A stretch of DNA of 64,000 nucleotides from Candidatus Nitrotoga sp. LAW (GTDB taxonomy: Bacteria; Pseudomonadota; Gammaproteobacteria; Burkholderiales; Gallionellaceae): contig QFXI01000018.1 of the NCBI GenBank assembly GCA_003402315.1, positions 119,015 to 183,014 on the forward strand. Direction: 5' to 3'. This document shows positions 31,614 through 41,905 of the stretch, piece by piece (the stretch's first letter is position 1; each line of letters starts with the position of its first letter). Under the pieces are notes generated by a model. The model was not told the origin of the DNA. It searched no databases and was given only the letters and a program-made list of their open reading frames with translations. Made by a program: the position numbers and the translations under genes.

Positions 31614-32571
31614 TGTGACTAAATGCTGCGTTAAATATTTGATTGAACCGGTCGAATTGATTTTCCGGCAGACAATTAATGCCGGCCGCCCCTTTTCTTC
31701 CTCCGCCCGTTTCAAATTGCCCGCATACTTTATCGGCACCATTTTTTGTGGCCAATGGCGCGCGCACGCTAACCATGAATCCTCCATTAGTGCGTTTGGT
31801 CAATATGGCATGGGCTTTAAAAGGGAATGCAGTGGCCAGGAGATTCCCGAATACACCGGAGACGCGCCGACTCCATGGCGCATCGGGAAGAAGGTAAATC
31901 GCCCCGGTGGTATTTTCCACTTCTGGCTTCAGTTTTTGGGCCAGTGCCATATCTGCAATATAGCCATTTTTCAAAGTTTCAAAGGCTGGTTCTTCATGGA
32001 TAAAGGTAAAGGGGTCGCGATGATGATGCATTATTTGATAAAGCTCGGCTGGATGAAAATACAAATCTTGTAGTGATTCTCCATAAGCATTGTAGTTGAT
32101 GCACTCCCCCAGTTGTTGCAGTGCATTTAACTGGATAGTAGTAAGTTGCAGAGTCTTTGATGCGTGAATGGCGGATTCATGCATATTGTCTCCAAAGGCG
32201 GCGACTACTGCCCAGACTAAAAATTGACCGTTAAGGTGATTGTTAACCAGCAAACTGGTACAAGTGTTTGGGCAGGTATCGATAAAAGTGGTTAGTTGAG
32301 GATGAGTGGGAATGTCGCCAGGGATATGATGATCAAAATATCGCACTTGCGCTCCGCAATCCAATGCTAGCAGTAGAGCCTCCCGGTTTTTGCTCATGGC
32401 AATGTCCAAAACAGTAATTTGGTCACCAACTTCAGCCTGCACTTGTGCCAGTAATGAAATGTCCCGTTTTACACCTGTGACGAGAATGCTTTTAGCCGGA
32501 TGAGCGAGACGCAATTGATGTAAGGCACAAATACCATCCGCATCGCCGTTAAATATATCGTAAATTGTCAC
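31606..32571 (-). CDS. DHH-family phosphoesterase
   Basis: NGDADGICALHQL, YFDHHIPGD, C-terminal GGGRKGAAGINCL (DHHA1-like); overlaps the sulfate adenylyltransferase start. Confidence 0.85.
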   Translation of the reverse strand: MTIYDIFNGDADGICALHQLRLAHPAKSILVTGVKRDISLLAQVQAEVGDQITVLDIAMSKNREALLLALDCGAQVRYFDHHIPGDIPTHPQLTTFIDTCPNTCTSLLVNNHLNGQFLVWAVVAAFGDNMHESAIHASKTLQLTTIQLNALQQLGECINYNAYGESLQDLYFHPAELYQIMHHHRDPFTFIHEEPAFETLKNGYIADMALAQKLKPEVENTTGAIYLLPDAPWSRRVSGVFGNLLATAFPFKAHAILTKRTNGGFMVSVRAPLATKNGADKVCGQFETGGGRKGAAGINCLPENQFDRFNQIFNAAFSHNA

Positions 32572-32685
32572 GTTGCTCGCTATTGTTTTATCTATTCAGA
32601 TAAATAGGGGTTATATAAGTCGGCAATTTTCGTCCAATATGCAAATGCTGTGTTTCGTAGCACGTGAATTTATGGAAAACTTTGG

Positions 32686-34017
32686 TTAGGTGGAAGTTAA
32701 CTTCTTTTGTACTGAAAGAGGCTTTGAAAGCGCGGGATTTTTCGCGAAATAGCCTTTAATGCCACTGAGAATGGCGCGCGCCATTTTTTCTTGGTAGTCC
32801 TTGTCGTTCAGGCGAAGCTCTTCGCTGGGATTGCTGATGAAGGCGGTTTCAATCAATATCGAAGGAATATCCGGTGATTTCAGCACGGCGAAACCAGCTT
32901 GCTGAACAGAGCTGCCATGTAGTGTATTGATGTTGCCCATCTCACCCAGCACATGCTTGGCCAGCTTCATGCTGTCGTTGATAGTGGCTGTTTGCGAAAG
33001 ATCAAGCAATGTGCGCGCGAGATAGGGATCTTTTACTGCGAGATTCACGCCGCCAATTAAATCAGCTTCGTTTTCTTTTTTTGCTAGCCAACGCGCGCTG
33101 GCGCTAGTCGCACCGCGTTCGGACAGGGCGAACACTGAGGAGCCGCGTGCATGGGGTTTAATAAAAGCATCGGCATGGATAGAGATAAATAAGTCGGCGC
33201 GTACTTGGCGCGCTTTTTGTACACGTCCGTTCAGTGAAATGAAATAATCGCCGTCTCGAATTAATACGCCACGCATGTCCGGGGTTTCATCCATCAGCTC
33301 CTTCAGTTTGCGTGCGATTGCCAGCGTGACGTTTTTTTCGTATGTGTCATTGTATCCTTTCGCCCCTGAGTCTTCGCCCCCATGTCCGGCATCGATAGCG
33401 ATGATGAGTGTACGTGCGCTCATCTCAGGTCGGCGGCGCGATGCAGATTTTTTTTGTGTAATTGAAGGCGGTGAAATTGTTTGCGCGCCTGCCATTTTAT
33501 ATTTGTTTGATTCACTCTCTTGAGGTAACTGATTTACCGTAGTTGAGATGGATTCCAGGGTGTGTGTTGCTGGTTTTTCTTGCAACAGTGCCATCATCGG
33601 ATCCAAAGGAATGGCGGGATAAATATCAAGAACCAAGCGGTGGTTGTATTTTGCTACTGGCAGAAGGTTGAATAACTGCGGCTTGACTTGGGACTTAAGA
33701 TCGAACACTAAGCGTGTTATGCCGGGTTTGAAGCGGGCTACGCGTACACTCTTTATGTAAGGGTCGTCGCTGCGAATTTTACCAACGAGCTCATTAAGGG
33801 GATCGTTTATTTCGACATCTTTTAGATCAATTACCAGTCGATCAGGGTTTCTAATGGAAAACAGTTCATAGTGGATCGGATTGGCTGATTCTAGTGTTAG
33901 GCGAGTGTATTCAAGTGCCGGCCAAACGCGCGCAGAACTGATGGCAGTTGATGCCTGCGCGTGGGTGAACCATAGCAAAAGACCAAATACGACTAACTTT
34001 GAAGCACTTTTAAGCAT
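32686..34017 (-). CDS. N-acetylmuramoyl-L-alanine amidase with AMIN domain
   Basis: N-terminal AMIN (RLVIDLKDVEIN, TRLVFDLKSQ); Amidase_3 (IAIDAGHGGEDSGAKGYNDTYEKNVTLAIARKL, FISIHADAF, SSVQQAGFAVLKSPDIPSILIETAFISNP). Confidence 0.95.
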   Translation of the reverse strand: MLKSASKLVVFGLLLWFTHAQASTAISSARVWPALEYTRLTLESANPIHYELFSIRNPDRLVIDLKDVEINDPLNELVGKIRSDDPYIKSVRVARFKPGITRLVFDLKSQVKPQLFNLLPVAKYNHRLVLDIYPAIPLDPMMALLQEKPATHTLESISTTVNQLPQESESNKYKMAGAQTISPPSITQKKSASRRRPEMSARTLIIAIDAGHGGEDSGAKGYNDTYEKNVTLAIARKLKELMDETPDMRGVLIRDGDYFISLNGRVQKARQVRADLFISIHADAFIKPHARGSSVFALSERGATSASARWLAKKENEADLIGGVNLAVKDPYLARTLLDLSQTATINDSMKLAKHVLGEMGNINTLHGSSVQQAGFAVLKSPDIPSILIETAFISNPSEELRLNDKDYQEKMARAILSGIKGYFAKNPALSKPLSVQKKLTST

Positions 34018-34484
34018 TCCCTGCCTGCCTGTGAAATTGCACGAACTTCAATATTGCGACCATTACATACTGTTTCAGCAGATAATATTTCAAGTGTGAT
34101 TTCCATATCTGCTTGTGGCACAAGACCTTGCCCTTTTTCTGGCCACTCTACTAGGCATACGTTCTGTCCGTCAAACTCGTCGCGGAAGCCGGCGGCGTCC
34201 CATTCGTCCGCGTCGTGGAAGCGGTAGAGATCAAAGTGACACAAGTGTAACCCACCAGCTTGATACAGCTCAAGCAAAGTATAGGTCGGGCTTTTTACCC
34301 GTCCAATATAGCCCATCGCATGTAGCAGAGCACGTACCAAAGTGGTTTTGCCGGCGCCTAAGTTACCGCGCAGATAAATCACCATACCAGGCTTTATTCC
34401 TGGGGCTAGTCGTGCCGCAAAAGCAACGGTAGCGACTTCATCGGCCAGCGGTAGACTTATTCGGCTATTATTCTGATTATGCAA
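33993..34484 (-). CDS. tsaE: tRNA threonylcarbamoyladenosine biosynthesis ATPase TsaE
   Basis: YLRGNLGAGKTTLVRALLHAMGYIGRVKSPTYTLLELY, FDLYR, VEWPEKG; proposed TTG start at 34484 with GAGGTG SD (minus strand, 34492..34497). Confidence 0.9.
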   Translation of the reverse strand: MHNQNNSRISLPLADEVATVAFAARLAPGIKPGMVIYLRGNLGAGKTTLVRALLHAMGYIGRVKSPTYTLLELYQAGGLHLCHFDLYRFHDADEWDAAGFRDEFDGQNVCLVEWPEKGQGLVPQADMEITLEILSAETVCNGRNIEVRAISQAGRECLKVLQS

Positions 34485-35549
34485 ATCGAGACACCTCAAA
34501 TTGTGGATTACACCGCATTGGCTACCAAAATAAAAGAATGGGGTAGGGAGCTTGGATTTCAGGCCGTAGGTATCGCTGATATCAATCTTCATGATGCCGA
34601 GGAACGCTTACTGAAATGGCTCGCGCGGGGCTTTCATGGCGAGATGGATTATATGGCAAAACATGGTATCAAACGCAGCCGTCCGGCGGAATTGATTCCT
34701 GGCACATTGCGTGTCATTTCTGTACGTATGGACTACTATCCACCCAATGTGAAAGATAGTTGGAAAGTGATAGAGGATGGCAGCCGCGCGTTCATTTCCC
34801 GCTATGCCCTGGGACGCGACTATCACAAAGTTTTACGCAAGCGCCTGGAAAAATTGGCTCAAAAAATTCGCATTGAGGTGGGTGGTTTCAGCTATCGTGT
34901 ATTCACCGACAGTGCGCCAGTAATGGAAGTAGAGTTGGCGTCTAAAGCTCGGTTGGGCTGGCGTGGTAAACATACGTTGCTGTTGTCGCGCGGCCATGGT
35001 TCATGGTTTTTTCTGGGTGAGCTCTACACCGATCTGCCGCTTCCTATTGATGAGCCGGAATCGGAACATTGCGGTACCTGCACGGCGTGCATTCAAGTGT
35101 GTCCAACGCAGGCTATCATCGCGCCATACAAGCTGGATGCACGACGCTGCATTTCCTACCTGACTATTGAACTTAAAAGTAGTATTCCTATAGAACTTCG
35201 CCCGCTTATTGGCAATCGCATTTATGGCTGCGACGATTGCCAAATGGTGTGTCCATGGAATCGTTTTGCGCACAAAAGTCTCGAACCGGATTTTGCTGCA
35301 AGGCACGGGCTGGATGATGTCGCATTAACCGAATTATTTGGATGGGACGAGGAAACGTTCAATCAGAGATTTGCGGGCAGTGCTGTTTACCGCATCGGCC
35401 ATGAGCAATGGCTGCGTAACATCGCTGTGGCACTGGGTAATGCGCCCAATAGCATTGAAGTGCTGGCCGCGCTGCAAGCCCGTGCCCAAGACGCGTCCCC
35501 GTTAGTGCGCGAGCATGTAGATTGGGCGCTGGAACGGCAAGGAAGCTGA
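34479..35549 (+). CDS. queG: epoxyqueuosine reductase QueG
   Basis: KIKEWGRELGFQAVGIADINL, FHGEMDYMAKHG, two 4Fe-4S cysteine clusters (CGTCTACIQVCPTQAI; CDDCQMVCPWNRF). Confidence 0.95.
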   Translation: MQIETPQIVDYTALATKIKEWGRELGFQAVGIADINLHDAEERLLKWLARGFHGEMDYMAKHGIKRSRPAELIPGTLRVISVRMDYYPPNVKDSWKVIEDGSRAFISRYALGRDYHKVLRKRLEKLAQKIRIEVGGFSYRVFTDSAPVMEVELASKARLGWRGKHTLLLSRGHGSWFFLGELYTDLPLPIDEPESEHCGTCTACIQVCPTQAIIAPYKLDARRCISYLTIELKSSIPIELRPLIGNRIYGCDDCQMVCPWNRFAHKSLEPDFAARHGLDDVALTELFGWDEETFNQRFAGSAVYRIGHEQWLRNIAVALGNAPNSIEVLAALQARAQDASPLVREHVDWALERQGS

Positions 35550-35690
35550 CCATTTCACAAAGCGCCCAGCCAATGGGCTGATTCACCATCAGCGCTACCG
35601 TACTCGAGCACAAGTAACGCAGGAAATTACCGAGTACATTGGGGTGTTCTACAGCCGGCAAAGAAAGCAGGCTCACCTTGGTTGCCTGTT
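35548..35690 (+). pseudogene. IS3-family transposase C-terminal remnant
   Basis: Frame reads DHFTKRPANGLIHHQRYRTRAQVTQEITEYIGVFYSRQRKQAHLGCL, matching the HH-x-RY-x-TR...IxEYIxxFYNRQRxHxxLGYLSP end of IS3-type integrase transposases; no complete ORF. Confidence 0.8.
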
Positions 35691-35878
35691 GTCAATAGAT
35701 AACAAGGGGGGCAAGGTGCCCAAAGATTTCCATGTGTACCAAGGTACAACTGACGATCGCAACAGCTTAAAGTACAGTCAAATATTGAAAATTAGTTAAG
35801 CGAGTCAAAAAATACTTTCAAAATTCTCGTATAAGTTATGCGGCACGAAACTTCAACAGACTGGATTAGTTACACCTT

Positions 35879-37132
35879 CTATTCAACTTCTAAATTAACG
35901 GTAATGTCTATGCCTTTTTGACCAATTTTCACTGGTTTTGAAAATCCCTCCAGATCTTTTGAGCTAGAAGTTATCTTTCCCGACTTTGATATTCGCGCAC
36001 CGACAATTACATTGGTTACAGTAGATAAGTTCAAACCTGGCACCATTGACATACTGTCATCCAGCGTGAAACTAAACGGCAGTTCCTTCACTGTTGTGCG
36101 TATAACAGCCAGCGGCGGTTTACGTCCACTTTCCACAGCCCGAGCAAAAATAAACACTGTATCGGTATCTTCGACTCGCGCTTTAAAAGCAGGATCAAGG
36201 CGTACTGTTCCACTCACTGATCCATTTGCAATTTTTGATTGCGTCGCATCTTTATTACCGGCTGAAGCTGCTACCGGAGGTAATCCGGCTAGTCTACGTG
36301 CTTCACTGATACTGGTGCTAACTGAATCCACTATAGGAGAATTGGGTGGCAAAACATCGAGAATCTTTTGCCACAATTTAATAGCGCTTTGATAGTCCCT
36401 GCGTTCGAAAGCCGCAGAACCCGCCAGAGACAACGCTTTTAGATTGTTCGGATCGATTTTCAATGCCTGCTGGATTATTTTTTCTGGCTCTCCTTGTAAG
36501 GTCTGTTTGAGCATGGCTAGTATATCGGCTTGATCGGCCAGCACAGAGGCGTTATCCGGTTGCAATGCTACAGCGCGAGAGTATGCGGCACTGGCATCCT
36601 GATAGCGGTTGAGAGCGGTGTAGGAGCGGGCAAGCATCACCCAACCATCGGCGTTGTCCGGTTCTGCCTTAAGCCGTTCCGCTAGCCATGTCACCATTGC
36701 CTCAAATTGTTCAGGTGTAGCCGGGTGTGCTTCGTCAACGGCTGCTGTCGGGATTTGCGGTTTCAATCCAGCTGGTGTACCCAGTATGAAATATAGAGAA
36801 ATCGCCAACAACGGTACTGCAATTACCAACGCCACGATCGAAGCATTACCCCAACGGCTATCAGCCGATGGCGCAGTGACGATTTCAGCGGTGCCTGAAT
36901 CTTCCAACACGCGACTCTCTAGATCGCTCCGCGCGTTTTGATATTGAACCTCATTTAGTGTCCCGGCTGCCAGATCTGCGTCTAATTCGCGTAACTGATC
37001 ACGAAAAACAGACAGATTCACCTCTGAAGGCGTAGTGGATATCGAGCTATTACCTCGTCTGAGCAATGGTGGCAGCAGAACCAGTAACGTAACAACAATC
37101 AGAGCCCCCACTATAAGCCAAAACGTTATCAT
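35879..37132 (-). CDS. ccmI: c-type cytochrome biogenesis protein CcmI
   Basis: N-terminal TM pair, VFRDQLRELDADLAAGTL, TPR segment (DGWVMLARSYTALNRYQDASAAYSRA), C-terminal domain. Confidence 0.92.
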   Translation of the reverse strand: MITFWLIVGALIVVTLLVLLPPLLRRGNSSISTTPSEVNLSVFRDQLRELDADLAAGTLNEVQYQNARSDLESRVLEDSGTAEIVTAPSADSRWGNASIVALVIAVPLLAISLYFILGTPAGLKPQIPTAAVDEAHPATPEQFEAMVTWLAERLKAEPDNADGWVMLARSYTALNRYQDASAAYSRAVALQPDNASVLADQADILAMLKQTLQGEPEKIIQQALKIDPNNLKALSLAGSAAFERRDYQSAIKLWQKILDVLPPNSPIVDSVSTSISEARRLAGLPPVAASAGNKDATQSKIANGSVSGTVRLDPAFKARVEDTDTVFIFARAVESGRKPPLAVIRTTVKELPFSFTLDDSMSMVPGLNLSTVTNVIVGARISKSGKITSSSKDLEGFSKPVKIGQKGIDITVNLEVE

Positions 37133-37611
37133 GAATGCCCCTTACCTTCTTTTCCAGACAACAGCGATGCCGCGCGGGCATGCTCATCTGCGTTTAGGGC
37201 GGGCGCCTGCCGCATCATTTTGCGGCGCTGGCGCAGAATAACAAAGAGCACGCCCATCCCCACTACTAGCAGTAAAAGAGGACCGAACCAGAGTAACCAG
37301 GTGGTTGATTTCACCAATGGGCTGAACAGAACGAATTCACCATAGCGCTTGACCATGTAATCTAATATTTCTTGCTCTGATTGTCCTTGCCGTAGTTTCT
37401 CGCGCACTTGATTTTTAAGGTCAACCGCGAGTTCAGCATTGGAATCGGCAATCGTTTGGTTTTGACAGACCAGGCAGCGAAGATGTGCAGATAGGTCCAT
37501 AACGCGTTTTTCCAGTGCAGGATCGTCCTTTGTAATCTCCGCCTGATTGGCAGCATGAGCCAGTGGCATTAAAAGCAACAATACAAGGAAGAGAAGTTTG
37601 CTATGCACCAT
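37129..37611 (-). CDS. ccmH: cytochrome c-type biogenesis protein CcmH
   Basis: LRCLVCQNQTIADSNAELAVDLKNQVREKL: LRCxxCQ motif; TM. Confidence 0.95.
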   Translation of the reverse strand: MVHSKLLFLVLLLLMPLAHAANQAEITKDDPALEKRVMDLSAHLRCLVCQNQTIADSNAELAVDLKNQVREKLRQGQSEQEILDYMVKRYGEFVLFSPLVKSTTWLLWFGPLLLLVVGMGVLFVILRQRRKMMRQAPALNADEHARAASLLSGKEGKGHS

Positions 37612-38128
37612 TCAACTCCTTAACGAGAGGAATGAGTTTGTTCTGTATGAGTTCCGGCGTGAGCGCTCCAATAAATTTATGACGAATAAGCCCTGACTTA
37701 TCGATGACGAAAGTTTCCGGGACACCATAGACGCCCCAGTCGATGCCAACGTTACCCTCGCGGTCATAGGCTGACAGGACATATGGGTCACCCGAGTTTC
37801 TTAACAAAGCCAGGCCATCATCACGATTGTCCTTGTAATTAAGCCCATAAATCGGCACCAACTTTTGCCGTCCCAACTCTACCAACAAAGGATGCTCTTG
37901 GCGGCAAGTCACACACCACGAGGACCAAACGTTAAGCAACCAAACCTTGCCGCGCAAGTCCTCCGGCCCAATAGTTTTAGCGGCGTCATGAAGTTGTGGC
38001 AGCCGAAAAGTCGGTGCTACCTTGTTGATTAAGGGCGATGGCACTTCCCTGGGATTGAGTGTGAGTCCGATCCACAAGAAAATAACGAGAACAATAAAAG
38101 CCCCCAGAGGAAGAAGAAAACGGTTCAT
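37601..38128 (-). CDS. ccmG: DsbE/CcmG thiol:disulfide oxidoreductase
   Basis: Thioredoxin-like with WSSWCVTCRQEHPLL; start trimmed to MNRFLLPLG. Confidence 0.94.
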   Translation of the reverse strand: MNRFLLPLGAFIVLVIFLWIGLTLNPREVPSPLINKVAPTFRLPQLHDAAKTIGPEDLRGKVWLLNVWSSWCVTCRQEHPLLVELGRQKLVPIYGLNYKDNRDDGLALLRNSGDPYVLSAYDREGNVGIDWGVYGVPETFVIDKSGLIRHKFIGALTPELIQNKLIPLVKELNGA

Positions 38129-38139
38129 CGGCTTCCCTT

Positions 38140-40092
38140 TCAGCGCTGTGCGGGTGGTTTTAATGGTAGGCGATAGCGACGATCGCTCACCGCCAGCAGA
38201 CCGCCAAAGGCCATGATTAAACATCCACCCCAAATCCAGTTAACCATAGGTTTATGCTGGATGCGCATAACCCACTCGTCCCTACTGATTTGTTCGCCAA
38301 GCGCAACATAAAGATCACGGAACAAGCTCGTGTAAATAGCTCCTTCAGTCATAGCTGAATCCTGCATGGTATAAAGGCGCTTTTCAGGGTAGAGCGTATC
38401 TATCTTCGCTCCATCCAGAGTTACCTCCAGCGTGCCACGAATTCCGCTGTAATTTGGCCCTTTCATTTTCTCCATGGCAAGCAAGCGAAAGGCGTATCCA
38501 TCCAGCGTGGTCACATCACCCACGCGCAGACGCATTTCACTGCTGGTTTCATAGCCCTTGACCAGAGTCACGCCGAGAATAAACACGCCAATGCCAGCGT
38601 GGGCAAGCAGCATGCCGTAAGTGGAGCGAGACGTGCCCCGCAGCGTTGCCCAAGCGCTCCCATTAGTAGATCCCCGCACCCGAGCAACCAGGTAGGCCAT
38701 GCTTGTGAGTAATGCCCACATTCCTAGGGACGTCCCGGCTACCACTGGCGCCGTCCAGTGCCCGAACCAGGACGGCACAAGTGTGCCTAATGCCACACTG
38801 ACGATAAACCACGGCAGCAGATGTTTAAATACTTTCGCCAGGCTGGCCTGTTGCCATGGTGTGCGTGGCCCGACGCCCATCAAGAAAACCGCAATCGCCA
38901 TGATAGGCGCAAATACGGCTTCAAAATAAGGTGGTCCGACTGAAATTTTACCCAGATTCAATGCATCCAAAAATAAAGGATAGAGCGTGCCAAGGAATAC
39001 TGCGCCAGCGGCGGCGACTAGTAGCACATTGTTCAAAAGTAGCATCGACTCGCGTGAAATCAATTCAAATCCGCTGCCCAGCCCCACTTTTGGCGCACGC
39101 CATGCAAATAGCACAAGCGAACTGCCGACCACGATACTCAGGAATGCCAAAATAAAAAGTCCACGCGCCGGATCTGCAGCGAAAGAATGTACGGAAGTCA
39201 GCACTCCAGAACGCACAAGAAAGGTTCCGAGAAGGCTTAAAGAGAAAGCGATAATGGCCAGCAATACGGTCCAGTTTTTGAACGCACCGCGTTTTTCCGT
39301 TACTGCTAGAGAATGGATTAGTGCAGTGCCCACCAGCCAGGGCATGAACGAAGCATTCTCGACCGGATCCCAAAACCACCAGCCGCCCCAGCCCAGCTCA
39401 TAATAGGCCCACCAGCTTCCTAGCATGATGCCCAGAGTAAGAAACATCCACGCCACTGTGGTCCATGGACGTGACCAGCGCGCCCAAGTTGCATCAAGCT
39501 TGCCGCCAATCAATGCCGCGATGGCAAAAGAAAAGGCCACCGAGAAACCTACATAACCCATGTATAGCAAAGGTGGGTGGAATATCATGCCGGGATCTTG
39601 TAACAAAGGATTCAGGTCGCGGCCATCCATTGCGGCTGGTAGCAGGCGTTCAAAGGGGTTGGAGGTGAATAACGTGAAAGAAAGGAAGCCAACACTGATT
39701 AGCCCCATCACGCCTAATACGCGTGCCAACATTTCCTCCGGTAGACGCTTACTGAACAGCGTTACCGCCAGCATCCACCCTCCGAGCATCAGCATCCATA
39801 AGAGTAGCGAGCCTTCATGTCCACCCCACACCGCAGCAATGCGGTATTGAACCGGCAATAATGAGTTTGAGTGTGCGGCAACGTACTTAACCGAGAAGTC
39901 GTTGGTAACAAAGGTATAAACAAGGCAGCCAAAGGCAATCACAATAAAAGCTAGTTGTCCGCGAGCTGCCGGGCGGGCGAGTGCCATCAGCCGCCGATTG
40001 CCGCGCATGCTACCGGTTATAGGTAGTACGCCGAGCATTAGCGCCAGTACGAGCGCCAGCATGAGGGAAAAATTACCGATCTCGGGTATCAC
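38140..40092 (-). CDS. ccmF: cytochrome c-type biogenesis protein CcmF
   Basis: WGGHEGSLLLWML, WWAYYELGWGGWWFWDPVENASFMPWL tryptophan-rich motif; ~15 TM. Confidence 0.97.
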   Translation of the reverse strand: MIPEIGNFSLMLALVLALMLGVLPITGSMRGNRRLMALARPAARGQLAFIVIAFGCLVYTFVTNDFSVKYVAAHSNSLLPVQYRIAAVWGGHEGSLLLWMLMLGGWMLAVTLFSKRLPEEMLARVLGVMGLISVGFLSFTLFTSNPFERLLPAAMDGRDLNPLLQDPGMIFHPPLLYMGYVGFSVAFSFAIAALIGGKLDATWARWSRPWTTVAWMFLTLGIMLGSWWAYYELGWGGWWFWDPVENASFMPWLVGTALIHSLAVTEKRGAFKNWTVLLAIIAFSLSLLGTFLVRSGVLTSVHSFAADPARGLFILAFLSIVVGSSLVLFAWRAPKVGLGSGFELISRESMLLLNNVLLVAAAGAVFLGTLYPLFLDALNLGKISVGPPYFEAVFAPIMAIAVFLMGVGPRTPWQQASLAKVFKHLLPWFIVSVALGTLVPSWFGHWTAPVVAGTSLGMWALLTSMAYLVARVRGSTNGSAWATLRGTSRSTYGMLLAHAGIGVFILGVTLVKGYETSSEMRLRVGDVTTLDGYAFRLLAMEKMKGPNYSGIRGTLEVTLDGAKIDTLYPEKRLYTMQDSAMTEGAIYTSLFRDLYVALGEQISRDEWVMRIQHKPMVNWIWGGCLIMAFGGLLAVSDRRYRLPLKPPAQR

Positions 40093-40379
40093 TTTCCTCC
40101 CCCTTGTCCGCTATAAACGCAACCAACCGCTATCCATGTATTTGATTCGGTCTTGCCCGGTGTTGGTAATTTGTTCATTAGCTTCATTTTTCCAAATTTT
40201 AAGAATTAAATTTAATAAACAGATACGTCCTTAAAGTTCCGCATCATATGTCTCTTAATGAAAGGGACACAGCTTTTAATTTTAACATGGACATTCTAGT
40301 TTCTTTAAAACAACTTCGAGTAAGGCCATTGTTCGTGCTAAAGGTGTAAGTGTCGCTTGTGCCATCGCCTTCGAAATAT

Positions 40380-41171
40380 TTAAGGAGGCACGCTATCGTT
40401 AAAATTAATATTATATTCCACTGTCAGTGGTGCATGGTCACTAAAGCGCTGTTCCATATAGATGTTGGCTGACCGAGCGGACCGCGCAATACCCGGCGTG
40501 GCAATGTGGTAGTCAATACGCCAACCTACGTTTTTTGCCCAAGCTTGGCCGCGATTTGACCACCATGTGTAAGCTTCCAATTCAGGATGCAAGTGACGGA
40601 ACACGTCTACGAACCCAACTTCATCAAATAGTTCAGTAAGCCAAGCACGTTCCTCTGGCAAAAAGCCGGAGTTCTTGCGGTTGCCGCGCCAATTTTTCAA
40701 ATCTTTTTCGGTGTGGGCTACGTTCCAGTCGCCGCATAACAATACCTCACGCCCACTGGCGTGAAGTTCACGCAGATGCGGCATGAAGGCAGCCATAAAC
40801 TTGAATTTCACCGCTTGGCGCTCGTCACCGCTGGAACCAGAGGGAAGGTAAAGTGACACGACACTAAGGTTATCGAACCGCGCTTCAATATAACGCCCTT
40901 CGCTGTCGAATTCAGGTATACCCAGCCCTTCTATTACTGTTTGCGGCTTGTGCCTGCAATAGATGCCTACACCGCTATAGCCCTTTTTTTCGGCATAGTG
41001 GAAATAGCCATGGTAACCGGATGGCGCTAACATTTCCGGCGTCATGTCAGCAGCTTGCGCTTTAAGTTCCTGCACGCAAACAATGTCGGCATTTTGCTGC
41101 GCCAGCCATGGCAACAATCCCTTGCTACAGGCAGAACGAATTCCGTTGAGATTAATGCTGATAACGCGCAC
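40380..41171 (-). CDS. xth: exodeoxyribonuclease III
   Basis: SINLNGIRSACSKGLLPWL, VQELKAQ, GDWNVAHTEKDLKN, SDHAPL. Confidence 0.95.
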   Translation of the reverse strand: MRVISINLNGIRSACSKGLLPWLAQQNADIVCVQELKAQAADMTPEMLAPSGYHGYFHYAEKKGYSGVGIYCRHKPQTVIEGLGIPEFDSEGRYIEARFDNLSVVSLYLPSGSSGDERQAVKFKFMAAFMPHLRELHASGREVLLCGDWNVAHTEKDLKNWRGNRKNSGFLPEERAWLTELFDEVGFVDVFRHLHPELEAYTWWSNRGQAWAKNVGWRIDYHIATPGIARSARSANIYMEQRFSDHAPLTVEYNINFNDSVPP

Positions 41172-41238
41172 TAAAATTCTCCATAGGCAAAGCTTGTAAT
41201 TATAATGGCGGCACGTCTAAATTTTTGATCTATCTACC

Positions 41239-41904
41239 ATGTCTAATTTTCGCCAGGATTTCATCCGTTTCGCCATCAAGCAAGAGGTCTTGTGTTTCGG
41301 TGAATTCAAAACCAAGGCTGGCCGCTTATCGCCCTATTTTTTTAATGCGGGCCTGTTCAATGACGGGGAATCGTTGAAACAGCTTACACAGTTTTACGCG
41401 CAGGCCATCCTGTTCTCAAAAATTCCCTTCGATATGTTATACGGCCCTGCTTATAAGGGTATACCGCTCGCGGCAGGAACGGTCATTGCTCTAGCAGAAA
41501 AAGGCCACAACGTACCTTACTGCTTTAACCGCAAGGAAGCCAAAAACCATGGTGAAGGCGGGAGTACGGTGGGGGCGGCACTGCGGGGACGTGTGCTAAT
41601 TATTGACGATGTTATTTCCGCTGGTACCTCGGTTCGGGAATCCATAGCCTTGATCCGCGCGGCGGGCGCGACACCCTGTGGGGTGGTCATTGCATTGGAT
41701 CGCATGGAGCTGGGACAACAAACAGAGCGGAATGAAAATGAGCTTTCCGCAGCACAGGAAGTAGAGCGTAACTATGGTATTCCGGTGGTGGCAATCGCTA
41801 CACTGAATGATTTGCTTGGTTATTTGCAGGCTAATCCTGCGATGGCGCAAAATCTGCAAGCAGTACAATCCTACCGTGATCGCTATGGGATAGAGCGTAA
41901 ATAA
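41239..41904 (+). CDS. pyrE: orotate phosphoribosyltransferase
   Basis: [37 protein letters not shown]. Confidence 0.97.
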   Translation: MSNFRQDFIRFAIKQEVLCFGEFKTKAGRLSPYFFNAGLFNDGESLKQLTQFYAQAILFSKIPFDMLYGPAYKGIPLAAGTVIALAEKGHNVPYCFNRKEAKNHGEGGSTVGAALRGRVLIIDDVISAGTSVRESIALIRAAGATPCGVVIALDRMELGQQTERNENELSAAQEVERNYGIPVVAIATLNDLLGYLQANPAMAQNLQAVQSYRDRYGIERK

Positions 41905-41905
41905 G

